Assembly (NCBI GenBank): GCA_023416335.1
Contig: JAEZHY010000147.1
Location: 1-14,381 of the forward strand
From: Pseudomonadota bacterium
Lineage (GTDB): Bacteria; Desulfobacterota; Syntrophobacteria; Syntrophobacterales; Syntrophobacteraceae
Direction of reading: 5' to 3'
DNA length: 14,381 bases
A program made the translations under genes and the position numbers. The notes under the pieces were generated by a model. It worked only from the letters and a program-made list of their open reading frames with translations, was not told the origin of the DNA and searched no databases. Of the stretch, positions 1 through 6,944 are shown one piece after another (the stretch's first letter is position 1; the number at the start of each line of letters is the position of its first letter).

Positions 1-24
1 GTTCCCAAGGTCCGCCTTGGGAAC
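1..24. repeat. Perfect palindromic repeat at the left edge
   Basis: Bases 1-10 and 15-24 form a perfect 10-bp inverted repeat around a 4-base loop (TCCG), with arms of the form GTTCCCAAGG. It lies about 70 bases downstream of the DUF1003 stop. It could be that gene's terminator, but the window edge hides any T-run. From memory, palindromes of the type TTCCCAAG...CTTGGGAA occur in many copies in some Desulfobacterota and cyanobacterial genomes, so a REP-like element is the other reading. Confidence 0.55.
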
Positions 25-94
25 CCGTCCCAACCGCCTTCTACTCAGGCCGGTCTTCGACCCATATTATTCCTGGTCAGCTTCACGATCTCGT

Positions 95-595
95 TCAAAG
101 GCTTCTTGTCTTATCCTCGTACAGCGCAGTCAGACGGTCGAGTTTCCTGTGCAGTTCGCGAATTTCGAGTTCCGTTTTCAGGTTTACCTCGTAATCGTTT
201 TTTGCGGCGATGCGGTCTTTTTCGTCCTGCCGATTCTGCGACATCATGATCACGGGCGCCTGGACGGCAGCCATCATGGAAAGCACGAGGTTCAAAAAAA
301 TGTACGGATATGGGTCGAAAGATTTATCCTGTGTGAGGAGCCACGAGTTCAAAAGAACCCATCCCAACATTAATAATCCGAAAAGCAAAAGAAAAGTCCA
401 CGATCCGCCAAATACCGTGACGGAGTCGGCAAGCCGCTGGCCGAGCGTGGTCCTTTCTTCGAACTCGACGTTGGTGTCCCGGCTGATGCTCGTGCCCAAC
501 GCGAGATGTTTTACTATCTGCTTTTCGCACTCCGAAAGGGACTCGAAGTTTTCCTGGAAAAAGCGCCGGGCGAATTCCTGAAAGTTGTCGTCCAT
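95..595 (-). CDS. DUF1003 family two-span membrane protein
   Basis: A 166-residue protein of the DUF1003 family, whose function is not established. Two hydrophobic segments are clear: about residues 62-86, starting after the family motif FGGSWTF, and about 96-117, starting at the motif FDPYPYIFLNLVLS and ending in APVIMMSQNRQ. Both motifs are hallmarks of the family. A charged C-terminal helix (about 120-166, with ELEIRELHRKLDRL) probably forms a cytoplasmic coiled coil. The N-terminal 50 residues are acidic and soluble. The ATG at 595 has GGGAGA five bases upstream (601-606). A TTGACA sits further upstream (679-674 on this strand) without a convincing -10, so the promoter is uncertain. The gene is separated from thiE by about 280 bases and is probably its own unit. 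Family assignment is secure; role is unknown. Confidence 0.9.
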   Translation of the reverse strand: MDDNFQEFARRFFQENFESLSECEKQIVKHLALGTSISRDTNVEFEERTTLGQRLADSVTVFGGSWTFLLLFGLLMLGWVLLNSWLLTQDKSFDPYPYIFLNLVLSMMAAVQAPVIMMSQNRQDEKDRIAAKNDYEVNLKTELEIRELHRKLDRLTALYEDKTRSL

Positions 596-868
596 ATATC
601 TCTCCCATTATCTATTACATTAAGGAAACAACGATAATGTGCGAACATAAACTTTTAATCAGGATTTGAACTGTGTCAAAGGGGCGGCACACTCTATGCC
701 GATTCTGCGTAGTGAAAGAACGGAGAAGAGGAACAATGAGGAAGGCAGACGGCGAGCGGTGGGCGCATGCTTCACGGTGCCGACTGCCCGCCTTTGAAAA
801 GCGCCGGCCCCGTCGGCATCAGTGCCGTGGGCAAAAGAGAGCAATATTCTGCTTGGTTGCGTTAAATG

Positions 869-886
869 CCCGGGGCTAATCCCGGG
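869..886 (-). terminator. Short GC hairpin over the thiE stop codon
   Basis: CCCGGG at 869-874 and again at 881-886 can pair around a 6-base loop, overlapping the end of thiE. On the minus strand it is followed by a weakly T-rich stretch (CATTTAAC) rather than a true T-run. It may end the aldo/keto reductase-thiM-thiE transcript, but the stem is short. Bases 597-868, between this and the DUF1003 gene, hold nothing else that I can support. Confidence 0.3.
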
Positions 887-1547
887 ATACGTTCCGGCTG
901 CTGTTCCGAGTCATATCGACAACAGACCTGAGTTCAGCCGCTGCGATTTCCGGATCCGGGCTGGATATTATCGCCGAGACCACGGCAACGCCGTCGGCGC
1001 CTCCCTGGATGACCGGTGCGGTGTTCTCAGCCTTAATCCCTCCGATGGCGATCAGCGGAATGCGGACGGTCCTGCGGATCCGGACGAGTGTTTCGATTCC
1101 GATGGGGGGTACAGTGTCGGTCTTGGTAAGGGTGGAAAAAAGGGGGCCGACGCCCAGGTAATCCGCTCCCTCGGATTCGGCTTCGAGCGCCTCCTCAGGA
1201 GAACTGACCGAGACCCCGATTATCATTTCCTGCCCGACGAGCCCGCGCGCGACTGTGCACGGCATATCATCCTGGCCGAGGTGTACGCCGTCGGCCCCGC
1301 ATGCCAGAGCGATATCGACGCGGTCGTTGATGATGAAGGGGATCCCGAATTCAGCAGCCGCCTCTTTCAATGCGACGGCTTCACGCAGGAATTCCCTCGT
1401 TCCTGCATTCTTTTCCCGGTGCTGGAGGATCGTTACTCCACCACCTGCCGCTTTGCGGACGATCTCTTCGAGGCTCCGTCCTCCGGTGAGAAAACGGTCC
1501 GTAACGAGGTACAGACCGTAGTCGATCTTTCGACGATCCAACATCAT
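876..1547 (-). CDS. thiE: Thiamine-phosphate synthase ThiE
   Basis: Joins 4-methyl-5-(2-phosphoethyl)thiazole with hydroxymethylpyrimidine diphosphate to give thiamine phosphate; cytosolic, with a TIM-barrel fold. At 223 residues it has the normal family length. Motifs in order: YGLYLVTDR (10-18), QHREK (42-46; the family's QxRxK), [19 protein letters not shown] (74-92), [13 protein letters not shown] (132-144; the GPxFxTxTK pyrophosphate-binding segment), PLIAIGGI (164-171) and GVAVVSAI (186-193). The start overlaps the thiM stop by ATGA (1544-1547), so the two are translationally coupled. Pairing with thiM and no other thi gene here points to salvage of thiazole rather than de novo synthesis. 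ThiD activity must come from elsewhere in the genome. Confidence 0.96.
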   Translation of the reverse strand: MMLDRRKIDYGLYLVTDRFLTGGRSLEEIVRKAAGGGVTILQHREKNAGTREFLREAVALKEAAAEFGIPFIINDRVDIALACGADGVHLGQDDMPCTVARGLVGQEMIIGVSVSSPEEALEAESEGADYLGVGPLFSTLTKTDTVPPIGIETLVRIRRTVRIPLIAIGGIKAENTAPVIQGGADGVAVVSAIISSPDPEIAAAELRSVVDMTRNSSRNVSRD

Positions 1548-2359
1548 ATGCTTACCCGCGCCATTTTCCTGATTGCTACCGGATCGATGGAATCGAGGGC
1601 ATCGAGCAGGAGCGGCTGGAAACTGCCCGGTCCCGGATTCGATTGGGCGGCGAGCTCTCCGGCGATCCCAAAGGCCACCAGTGCTCCAATTGCAGCAGCT
1701 AAGGGGTCTTTTGACACCGCGCAGAAAGCGCCGGTTATCGAGCTGGCCGCGCAGCCGGTCCCCGTGATCCGCCCCATCAAGGGATGCCCATTCCCGATGT
1801 GGACTTCGCGGTAGCCATTGGTGACGAAATCCTCTGCGCCGGTAACGGCAACAACCGTCGCGTATTTCTTCGCAAGTTCGAAAGCGGCCTGCTTTGCTTC
1901 ACCCGAGCCCAGGACGGAGTCCACGCCTTTTGTTGTTCCTCTGCTTCCCGCCAGAGCGAGAATTTCCGACGCGTTTCCGCGCACGACGGCAACGTGCGCC
2001 GAATCCAGGATTCTGCGGGCTGAGTCTGTGCGGAATTTTGTGGCGCCTGCCCCGACGGGATCGAGCACTACGGGAACGGAACGGTCCGCAGCCTTCGCCG
2101 CCTTGAGCATGGATTCCACCCAGGCGGATGAGAGCGTTCCGATGTTGACTACCAGGGCGCCCGCAAGCTCGACCATCTCTTCCACCTCTTCGGGCGCATG
2201 AGCCATTACGGGAGACGCGCCCAGAGCGAGCAGCGCGTTCGCGGTAAAGTTCATGACCACGAAGTTGGTTATGTTGTGGACCAGAGGATGATTCTGCCTG
2301 ATCCTGTTCAGGGCGGCGACGACCTCTTCAACGATCGGACGGCTCGACTGTTCCGCCAA
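1544..2359 (-). CDS. thiM: Hydroxyethylthiazole kinase ThiM
   Basis: Phosphorylates the hydroxyl of 4-methyl-5-(2-hydroxyethyl)thiazole with ATP, supplying the ThiE substrate by salvage. The 271-residue protein has the expected length for this ribokinase-fold family. Visible signatures: [29 protein letters not shown] over residues 24-52, [12 protein letters not shown] (99-110), VVRGNASE (125-132), VTGAEDF (172-178), and [11 protein letters not shown] (196-206), where Cys203 matches the active-site cysteine of this family. The start is TTG at 2359, supported by GAGGTG five bases upstream; no in-frame ATG is better placed. It lies 63 bases after the aldo/keto reductase stop and is probably co-transcribed with it. 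I found no TPP-riboswitch core in that gap. Confidence 0.96.
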   Translation of the reverse strand: MAEQSSRPIVEEVVAALNRIRQNHPLVHNITNFVVMNFTANALLALGASPVMAHAPEEVEEMVELAGALVVNIGTLSSAWVESMLKAAKAADRSVPVVLDPVGAGATKFRTDSARRILDSAHVAVVRGNASEILALAGSRGTTKGVDSVLGSGEAKQAAFELAKKYATVVAVTGAEDFVTNGYREVHIGNGHPLMGRITGTGCAASSITGAFCAVSKDPLAAAIGALVAFGIAGELAAQSNPGPGSFQPLLLDALDSIDPVAIRKMARVSI

Positions 2360-2422
2360 GGGTGCACCTCGCTAAAGTTAATGTTAATCGGGAACCCGAA
2401 TGGCAATATAAGCGCGGTCATG

Positions 2423-3649
2423 CTAGACCAGTATCTCCGATGCCTCCCTCATGAGAGCGGCAATGGCCAGCTTCTGCGGGCATGCTTTTTCGGCATGCGA
2501 ATAATCGATCTCCGCCAGCTGTCCTCTGACCTTTTCGGGCAGGGCTGCGAAAACATCCCGAGCCAGGTCCCGTTCGCCGTAATCTTTGTAATACATGAGG
2601 CAACGCATGATTTCGTTTACCGGTACGGTGCCTGCCACCGCTTCGCAGCAAATTCGCCCGCATCCTGCACAGTAACCGCTGCTGGTTTCCTCGGCGTATT
2701 GTTTGAGCAGTTGGAATTCGGATGCTGCGAGGCTCGTTTGGTCGCGGGCCGCGGCAACGTTTGATGAAAGAATTGTCAGGCTGGGCATCTGGGAACAGAT
2801 GCAGGCGATATTGGGATCTTCGAGTACGGCTTTTATCTTGGCCTGCTTGTCGGTGAATCCACGATCGAGAAATCTTCCGGCCATTTTCAGTTCGGCTTCG
2901 CTGTCCGTCTTGACCGGGCCGCCCCCCTGTGTTTTCATCGCAACGAGCCCTATCCCGGCTTTCACGGCTGCTGCCATGGCTTCTTTCATCTTATCCGTGT
3001 GCATGAGCCGGAAATTGTACGAAAACATGACCGCGTCGATCCAGTCGGTCTTCGCTGCGGCCATCAAGGTATCTTCCATGTTCGCGTGGGCGCTGTAGCC
3101 GAAGAATTTGAATTTTCCGGCCTTTTTCATCTGGGCCGCCCACTCTTTCACGGGCTTGGGTTCGGCGATTTCCGCAAAATCGTTGATGCCGTGAACCAGA
3201 AACAGGTCGATGTAGTCCGTCGAGAGCCTCTTCAGAGCTGCATCGATCTTCTCCGTCATCGCCTGCGGTTCGCCGGGACGAAACTTGGTCACCAGGAAGA
3301 CTTCCTTCCTCGCATCGGGGTTGCGCTGGAAGAATCGCCCGAAACCATCCTCGCTCATGCCGTTTCCGTAGCCTTCGGCGGTATCCCAGTAGGTCACGCC
3401 CCAATTCCTGGCCTGCCTGAGAAGAAGCTGGTTGTTGAGCGTATCGAACATTCCGCCGAGTGCAAGCACCGATACTTCCACACCGGTTTTCCCAAGCTTG
3501 CGTTTCGGAAGTGCAGGGGGCTTTTCCGTGCCTTCCTGGGCGGCGACGGCTTTACCGACGTCAAGTCCGGTCGAGGCGATTCCTGCAATACCCACGGTTT
3601 TCAGAAAATCGCGGCGTGTCAAACCATCTTTTCCCTTATTTGTTGCCAT
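2423..3649 (-). CDS. Tat-exported aldo/keto reductase with C-terminal cysteine cluster
   Basis: A 408-residue NAD(P)H-type oxidoreductase of the aldo/keto reductase superfamily. The N-terminus carries a twin-arginine signal (TRRDFLKTVG, residues 11-20), followed by a hydrophobic stretch and a likely cleavage site near VAA (residues 36-38), so the folded enzyme is predicted to be exported. The catalytic tetrad is present: Asp89 and Tyr94 (DTAEGYG), Lys122 (TKF), His153 (LVHG). The C-terminal domain has Cys327, Cys330, Cys334, Cys335 (YCAGCGRICC) and Cys390-Pro391 (ACPQKL). This resembles the iron-sulfur motif of ferredoxin-like aldo/keto reductases, but the spacing is not canonical. Start choice: ATG 3649 has GGAGG eight bases upstream; an in-frame TTG at 3664 would sit inside that ribosome site. 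Physiological substrate unknown. Confidence 0.9.
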   Translation of the reverse strand: MATNKGKDGLTRRDFLKTVGIAGIASTGLDVGKAVAAQEGTEKPPALPKRKLGKTGVEVSVLALGGMFDTLNNQLLLRQARNWGVTYWDTAEGYGNGMSEDGFGRFFQRNPDARKEVFLVTKFRPGEPQAMTEKIDAALKRLSTDYIDLFLVHGINDFAEIAEPKPVKEWAAQMKKAGKFKFFGYSAHANMEDTLMAAAKTDWIDAVMFSYNFRLMHTDKMKEAMAAAVKAGIGLVAMKTQGGGPVKTDSEAELKMAGRFLDRGFTDKQAKIKAVLEDPNIACICSQMPSLTILSSNVAAARDQTSLAASEFQLLKQYAEETSSGYCAGCGRICCEAVAGTVPVNEIMRCLMYYKDYGERDLARDVFAALPEKVRGQLAEIDYSHAEKACPQKLAIAALMREASEILV

Positions 3650-3727
3650 AACGGCTGCCTCCAAAGAGTAGAAGCTTCTTTTCCAAATTGTCCGATGTCA
3701 CACTATCCAGGGCGCCCGTCCCGGAAT

Positions 3728-4333
3728 CTATTGGACAGGTTTGCCCTGTTTCAGGTCGAATACGGGGCGCACCTTCAAATCCGAGGTCAGATACTCCTCG
3801 GTTTTCTTCAGAATCAAATCCCCGCCGATTTCGATGAAACGCAATTCTCCAACAACGGGAAAGCCTTTCTGAGCTGCCGCTTCCAGGGAAGAAACCACTG
3901 CTGCGTATTGTGGTTCGGCTTTATTCTTGTGAAACTGCTTGCGCCACTCCAGCCATTTTTCCGATTGGGCCTGGGATCGGTCTACGAAGACATAGTAAAC
4001 AACCTTGTCCGGACAGTCTTCCTCGAGGAAAAGGGAATATTCAAGCGGAGCAGACTTATCCTGCTTCTCGATCCTTTGCCGTTCGCCCTCGTCAATCAGC
4101 CAGGCGGTCGGGCAGGAGCGTGATTTTGCAAAATCCGAGATTTTTCCGAACACGTGCTGCGGGTCGATCTCATCCGCGACGTAGTTGCCGTTCAGGAAGG
4201 CATCGGGGGGAGCAAATGCCGACAGGCCGTTTTGAGAGCGCAGCTTCATGGCGTCCTCACTCGCTGCCCGGGACGGGGAAATGGGAGCAAGAAGCAGCGA
4301 AGCAGCCAGACAAATGAACAGAATTTTTCCCAT
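3728..4333 (-). CDS. Secreted protein of unknown function (201 aa)
   Basis: I do not recognise a family. Residues 1-23 form a classical signal peptide: MGK, then a leucine/alanine-rich core, then SRA before ASED, the likely cleavage site. The mature part is about 178 residues, mixed charge, without further membrane segments. It has only two cysteines, in SCPTAW and DCPDKV, which could form a disulfide after export. The C-terminal half has an alternating pattern (VVGELRFIEIGGDLIL) suggesting beta strands. The ATG at 4333 is preceded by GGAGAG at a proper distance. It ends 78 bases before the aldo/keto reductase start on the same strand, and both proteins are predicted to be exported, so a shared role is possible but unproven. 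Confidence 0.75.
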   Translation of the reverse strand: MGKILFICLAASLLLAPISPSRAASEDAMKLRSQNGLSAFAPPDAFLNGNYVADEIDPQHVFGKISDFAKSRSCPTAWLIDEGERQRIEKQDKSAPLEYSLFLEEDCPDKVVYYVFVDRSQAQSEKWLEWRKQFHKNKAEPQYAAVVSSLEAAAQKGFPVVGELRFIEIGGDLILKKTEEYLTSDLKVRPVFDLKQGKPVQ

Positions 4334-4741
4334 GATCTCTCCATTTTATTCCGGTTTATGGATACCAGGTTTGTTATTCGCGGCTAAAAGCCCTGCTCGG
4401 CCGCCAATCTAAAAGGCCGCTCAACTGGCTTAACGAAATATCTTAACAGCTAATCAGAAGGTGTTCCACTTCAATCGCGGCAGGAATTCCGGTTCGTCAA
4501 TCGTTGGAGAGCGGGAAAGGGCGGGGATGACATCATGAGATCTGTCGGCTTCACAAAATTTTACATTCGAGGATGATCCTCATGAATTCTTATGGATGAA
4601 CAGTTCTTTCGGGTTGTAAATAGAACTTGGAGGGAGGGCAGGTAACGTGCCGGGAAGGCGCGGGGAGCATCAGCTCCCCATGCCATTATCGTGCAGTTTT
4701 GAGCGCTTTACGCTCGTGTTCGTTCCGGAATCAGCCCGGCA
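4334..4741. other. 408-base intergenic region
   Basis: No convincing gene on either strand. It must contain the promoter of the 201-residue secreted protein near its left end and the transcript end of the 84-residue gene near its right end. Visible structures are the hairpin at 4662-4679, a small palindrome GAGGA/TCCTC near 4570-4582, and a 6-bp inverted repeat AGTTCT (4602-4607) with AGAACT (4622-4627). I could not pick a promoter with confidence. Confidence 0.6.
4662..4679 (-). terminator. Candidate hairpin terminator after the 84-aa gene
   Basis: GGGGAGC (4662-4668) and GCTCCCC (4673-4679) form a perfect 7-bp stem with an ATCA loop. It lies 62 bases downstream of the stop of the 84-residue gene. 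There is no T-run after it on either strand, so it is at best a factor-dependent or pause-type terminator. Confidence 0.35.
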
Positions 4742-4996
4742 TCAACTGGGCGATGGTCGATAGTAAGGCGGGTATTGGCTCGTCCTGTCGCCATTGGGGG
4801 CCATTTGAACCGGCGGCGAACTGAAAGCGGGACCTTCTCCGCTTGGCAGCGGAGCGTAGTTATCGCTCCGGTTAAAAGTGTCCCTGTCTCGATTTATTCC
4901 CCTATCCCGATCGGAATATCCCCCGGCAAACGCTGTGCCGGATATCAGCACCAAGGCCAAAACGGCTGTTGAAAGAATTTTGCCGAAATTCATCAT
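4742..4996 (-). CDS. Small secreted Asp/Arg- and Pro/Ser-rich protein
   Basis: An 84-residue protein with a clear signal peptide (residues 1-24, hydrophobic core LSTAVLALVLISG, cleavage after FAG or AFA). The mature part is low-complexity: a polar stretch with YSDRDRG and NRDRDTFNRSDNY, then a Pro/Ser-rich tail ending YPPYYRPSPS. No cysteines and no recognisable domain; it is likely intrinsically disordered in the periplasm or on the cell surface. Two adjacent ATGs (4996 and 4993) are possible. GGGGA lies just upstream, and 4993 gives the more usual spacing. It lies about 200 bases downstream of the tryptophanase stop, on the same strand. The signal peptide and ribosome site support a real gene; the function is unknown. 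Confidence 0.7.
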   Translation of the reverse strand: MMNFGKILSTAVLALVLISGTAFAGGYSDRDRGINRDRDTFNRSDNYAPLPSGEGPAFSSPPVQMAPNGDRTSQYPPYYRPSPS

Positions 4997-5193
4997 CTTC
5001 CCCTTTCAATTGGGATTACCTGCACCCGAAATGAGCGGTCGGAGGCTACCGTGCGGGACAGAACCCAAACTCTGTCGAGATCTCCTCCCTTGTGAACGCT
5101 GTGAATCGCTCGATCAGGTTTAGGAATAATGTAATTCTCTTTTGCATTGAAAGAACGGGTTTCTCCATGCTTTTTGTAAATGTGGCGGGCCGC

Positions 5194-6567
5194 TTACAAC
5201 TGTTCGAACCGAGCGGTGAAATGGCGGAGAAGTGGGGGAGAATATATCATGCGATAACCGCGAATATTCTCGCGGTGCCCATGGATATTTTTCATTGTAT
5301 CCGCAACATGATCCAGGTGCGTTTGCGTGTAGACCCTGCGGGGAATGGCCAGTCGAACGAGTTCGAGCCTCGGATAAACGGTTTTTCCAGCTTCGTCCTC
5401 ATGGGCGAACATCACGGAACCGATTTCCACGCCGCGCACTCCGCCCTCGAGATAGAGTTCGACGACAAGGGCGTGAGCCGGAAACTCCGTCCGGGGAATA
5501 TGCGCGAGTAGGCGTCCGGCATCGATGTAGACTGCGTGACCGCCCGGAGGCTCGATGATCGGGATTCCGGCATCGAGGAGTTTTTCCGCCAGGTAGGCAG
5601 TCTGACCGAGTTGATACGCCAGGTATGGCTCTTCCAATCCTTCCAGTAAGCCTACAGCCATCGCGTCAAGGTCCCTTCCGGCCAGACCGCCGTAGGTGGG
5701 AAAGCCTTCCCGAAGGATCAGCTCATTGCATGCTGCCTGGTATAGTTCCTCATCATTCATTGCGAGAAAGCCTCCGATGTTCACCATTGCATCCTTTTTA
5801 CCGCTCATGGTCGCACCGTCGGCGAGAGAAAAGATCCGCCTCGCTATTTCGAGAGTACTCCTGTTTTCGTACCCCGGTTCCCTCAGTTTGATGAAATATG
5901 CGTTCTCCGCGTACCTGCATGCATCGATGAAGAACGGCAGGCCGAATTCACGGTAGACGGCAGCGGTTGCCTCGATATTCTCCAGTGAAACAGGCTGGCC
6001 GCCTCCGGCATTGTTCGTGATCGTGATCATGCCAAAAGGAATGTTTTCAGGACCGACCTGTTCGATGAATTTCTTCAGCTTGCCGATATCGATGTTTCCT
6101 TTGAAAGGGTGGCGGATTGTGGGATCGAACGCCTCATCTACAACCAGGTTTACCGGAGTGCCGCCGCACGCGCGTATATTGGCGTCCGTCGTATCGAAGT
6201 GCATGTTCGACGGGACGAACATGCCCGGTTTGACGAGGAGAGTTGCGAGAATATTCTCCGCTGCCCGTCCCTGGTGAGTCGGAACGAACCTGCTGAATCC
6301 GAAAATCGTCCGGATTGCTTCCGAGAGGCGGAAAAAAGAACCTGCTCCCGCATAGGATTCATCACCCTGGAGTAGCGCTCCCCACTGGGCCTGGCTCATT
6401 GCGCCGGTGCCGGAGTCCGTCAGCAGATCGATGAGGACCTCTTCCGATCTGAGTCCGAATACATTGAAGCCCGCCTTTCGGATCGCGGCTTCCCTCTCGC
6501 TTCTGGATATGCTGCGAATCGGTTCGACCATTTTGATCCGGAAAGGCTCAAGAGGATATTCGACCAT
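5194..6567 (-). CDS. tnaA: Tryptophanase (tryptophan indole-lyase)
   Basis: A PLP-dependent beta-eliminating lyase cleaving L-tryptophan to indole, pyruvate and ammonia. The 457 residues align along their whole length with tyrosine phenol-lyase and tryptophanase: YPLEPFRIK at the N-terminus, VPTHQGR (95-101), [13 protein letters not shown] (215-227), SGKKD with the PLP lysine at 257, [12 protein letters not shown], and [11 protein letters not shown] at the end. Three positions that separate the two enzymes all read tryptophanase: Asp125 (Thr124 in Citrobacter tyrosine phenol-lyase), Ile382 (Arg381) and His449 (Phe448). The insertion that E. coli TnaA carries before its FFFDTT segment is absent, so the length is that of tyrosine phenol-lyase. 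The ATG at 6567 has GAGGA five bases upstream. I found no TnaC-like leader. Confidence 0.92.
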   Translation of the reverse strand: MVEYPLEPFRIKMVEPIRSISRSEREAAIRKAGFNVFGLRSEEVLIDLLTDSGTGAMSQAQWGALLQGDESYAGAGSFFRLSEAIRTIFGFSRFVPTHQGRAAENILATLLVKPGMFVPSNMHFDTTDANIRACGGTPVNLVVDEAFDPTIRHPFKGNIDIGKLKKFIEQVGPENIPFGMITITNNAGGGQPVSLENIEATAAVYREFGLPFFIDACRYAENAYFIKLREPGYENRSTLEIARRIFSLADGATMSGKKDAMVNIGGFLAMNDEELYQAACNELILREGFPTYGGLAGRDLDAMAVGLLEGLEEPYLAYQLGQTAYLAEKLLDAGIPIIEPPGGHAVYIDAGRLLAHIPRTEFPAHALVVELYLEGGVRGVEIGSVMFAHEDEAGKTVYPRLELVRLAIPRRVYTQTHLDHVADTMKNIHGHRENIRGYRMIYSPPLLRHFTARFEQL

Positions 6568-6588
6568 GAGGTCCTCACTGATGTTGGT

Positions 6589-6604
6589 CGGCGGTTTCCC
6601 GCCG
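6589..6604 (-). promoter_or_regulatory. GAAA-tetraloop hairpin in the tnaA leader
   Basis: On the minus strand, CGGCGG-GAAA-CCGCCG forms a perfect 6-bp GC stem with a GNRA-type tetraloop, 21 bases upstream of the tnaA start. It is not followed by a T-run. It could shape leader RNA or help set mRNA stability. The remaining 185-base gap to the upstream 63-residue gene shows no convincing promoter. Confidence 0.35.
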
Positions 6605-6752
6605 CAAGGTGCATTGCAGGCAATTCGTCACATCCGGGATTTAAGATGTAAGTTGGATCGGGGACAGGGTGGAGTCAAGAGGAAGCAAATCGAGATCGGC
6701 CGGATAAATCCCGGGATCGTCATTATCAGGATTTGCGCGAATTATGAGGCGT

Positions 6753-6944
6753 TCAGCTTTGCCCTCTGTCGAGGAGGTCTCTCAGAAAGCACTCGGATAG
6801 TGTTCGTTCTTCACGGACGAGGACTCCGTCTCGGTAATGTCTGACAACCATCTCAGGAGGTTCGAGCTCGATTTGAACAGCGTCTCGGGGATGTCCCTCT
6901 TTGTCGGCTCTGAACCCGGCGAGATCAACCACTTTTTCCATCAC
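6753..6944 (-). CDS. Small protein of unknown function (63 aa)
   Basis: I do not recognise a family. The product is 62-63 residues, soluble, with no signal peptide or membrane segment, and strongly charged: a beta-like middle (AVQIELEPPEMVVRHYRDG) followed by a helical end (SECFLRDLLDRG) with the single cysteine. The first codon can be GTG at 6944 or ATG at 6941. Either lies directly after the TGA (6947-6945) of the three-domain NTP-transferase gene, so translation is probably coupled to it. The residue composition looks protein-like, unlike antisense shadows. Its tight link suggests a helper or regulatory subunit for the upstream enzyme or its pathway, but that is inference. Confidence 0.65.
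   Translation of the reverse strand: MMEKVVDLAGFRADKEGHPRDAVQIELEPPEMVVRHYRDGVLVREERTLSECFLRDLLDRGQS

Noticed and set aside
822..1814. Long plus-strand open frame (330 codons)
   Set aside because: It lies antisense to thiE and thiM, whose motifs are unmistakable; its composition is Arg/Asp/Pro-rich shadow sequence with no recognisable domain.
2360..2422. TPP riboswitch before thiM
   Set aside because: The gap is only 63 bases and lacks the CTGAGA and ACC-TGA core elements on the minus strand.
2999..4123. Long plus-strand open frame (374 codons)
   Set aside because: Antisense to the aldo/keto reductase and to the secreted protein; it mirrors their codons and has no family features.
4595..4627. 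Short stretch resembling part of 16S rRNA (TTTCGGGTTGTAAA)
   Set aside because: The match is confined to about 15 bases and no other conserved rRNA segments surround it; chance similarity.
6568..6752. TnaC-type leader peptide before tnaA
   Set aside because: The short frames in the leader have no Trp...Pro arrangement typical of TnaC, and the only Trp-containing one runs out of frame into tnaA.
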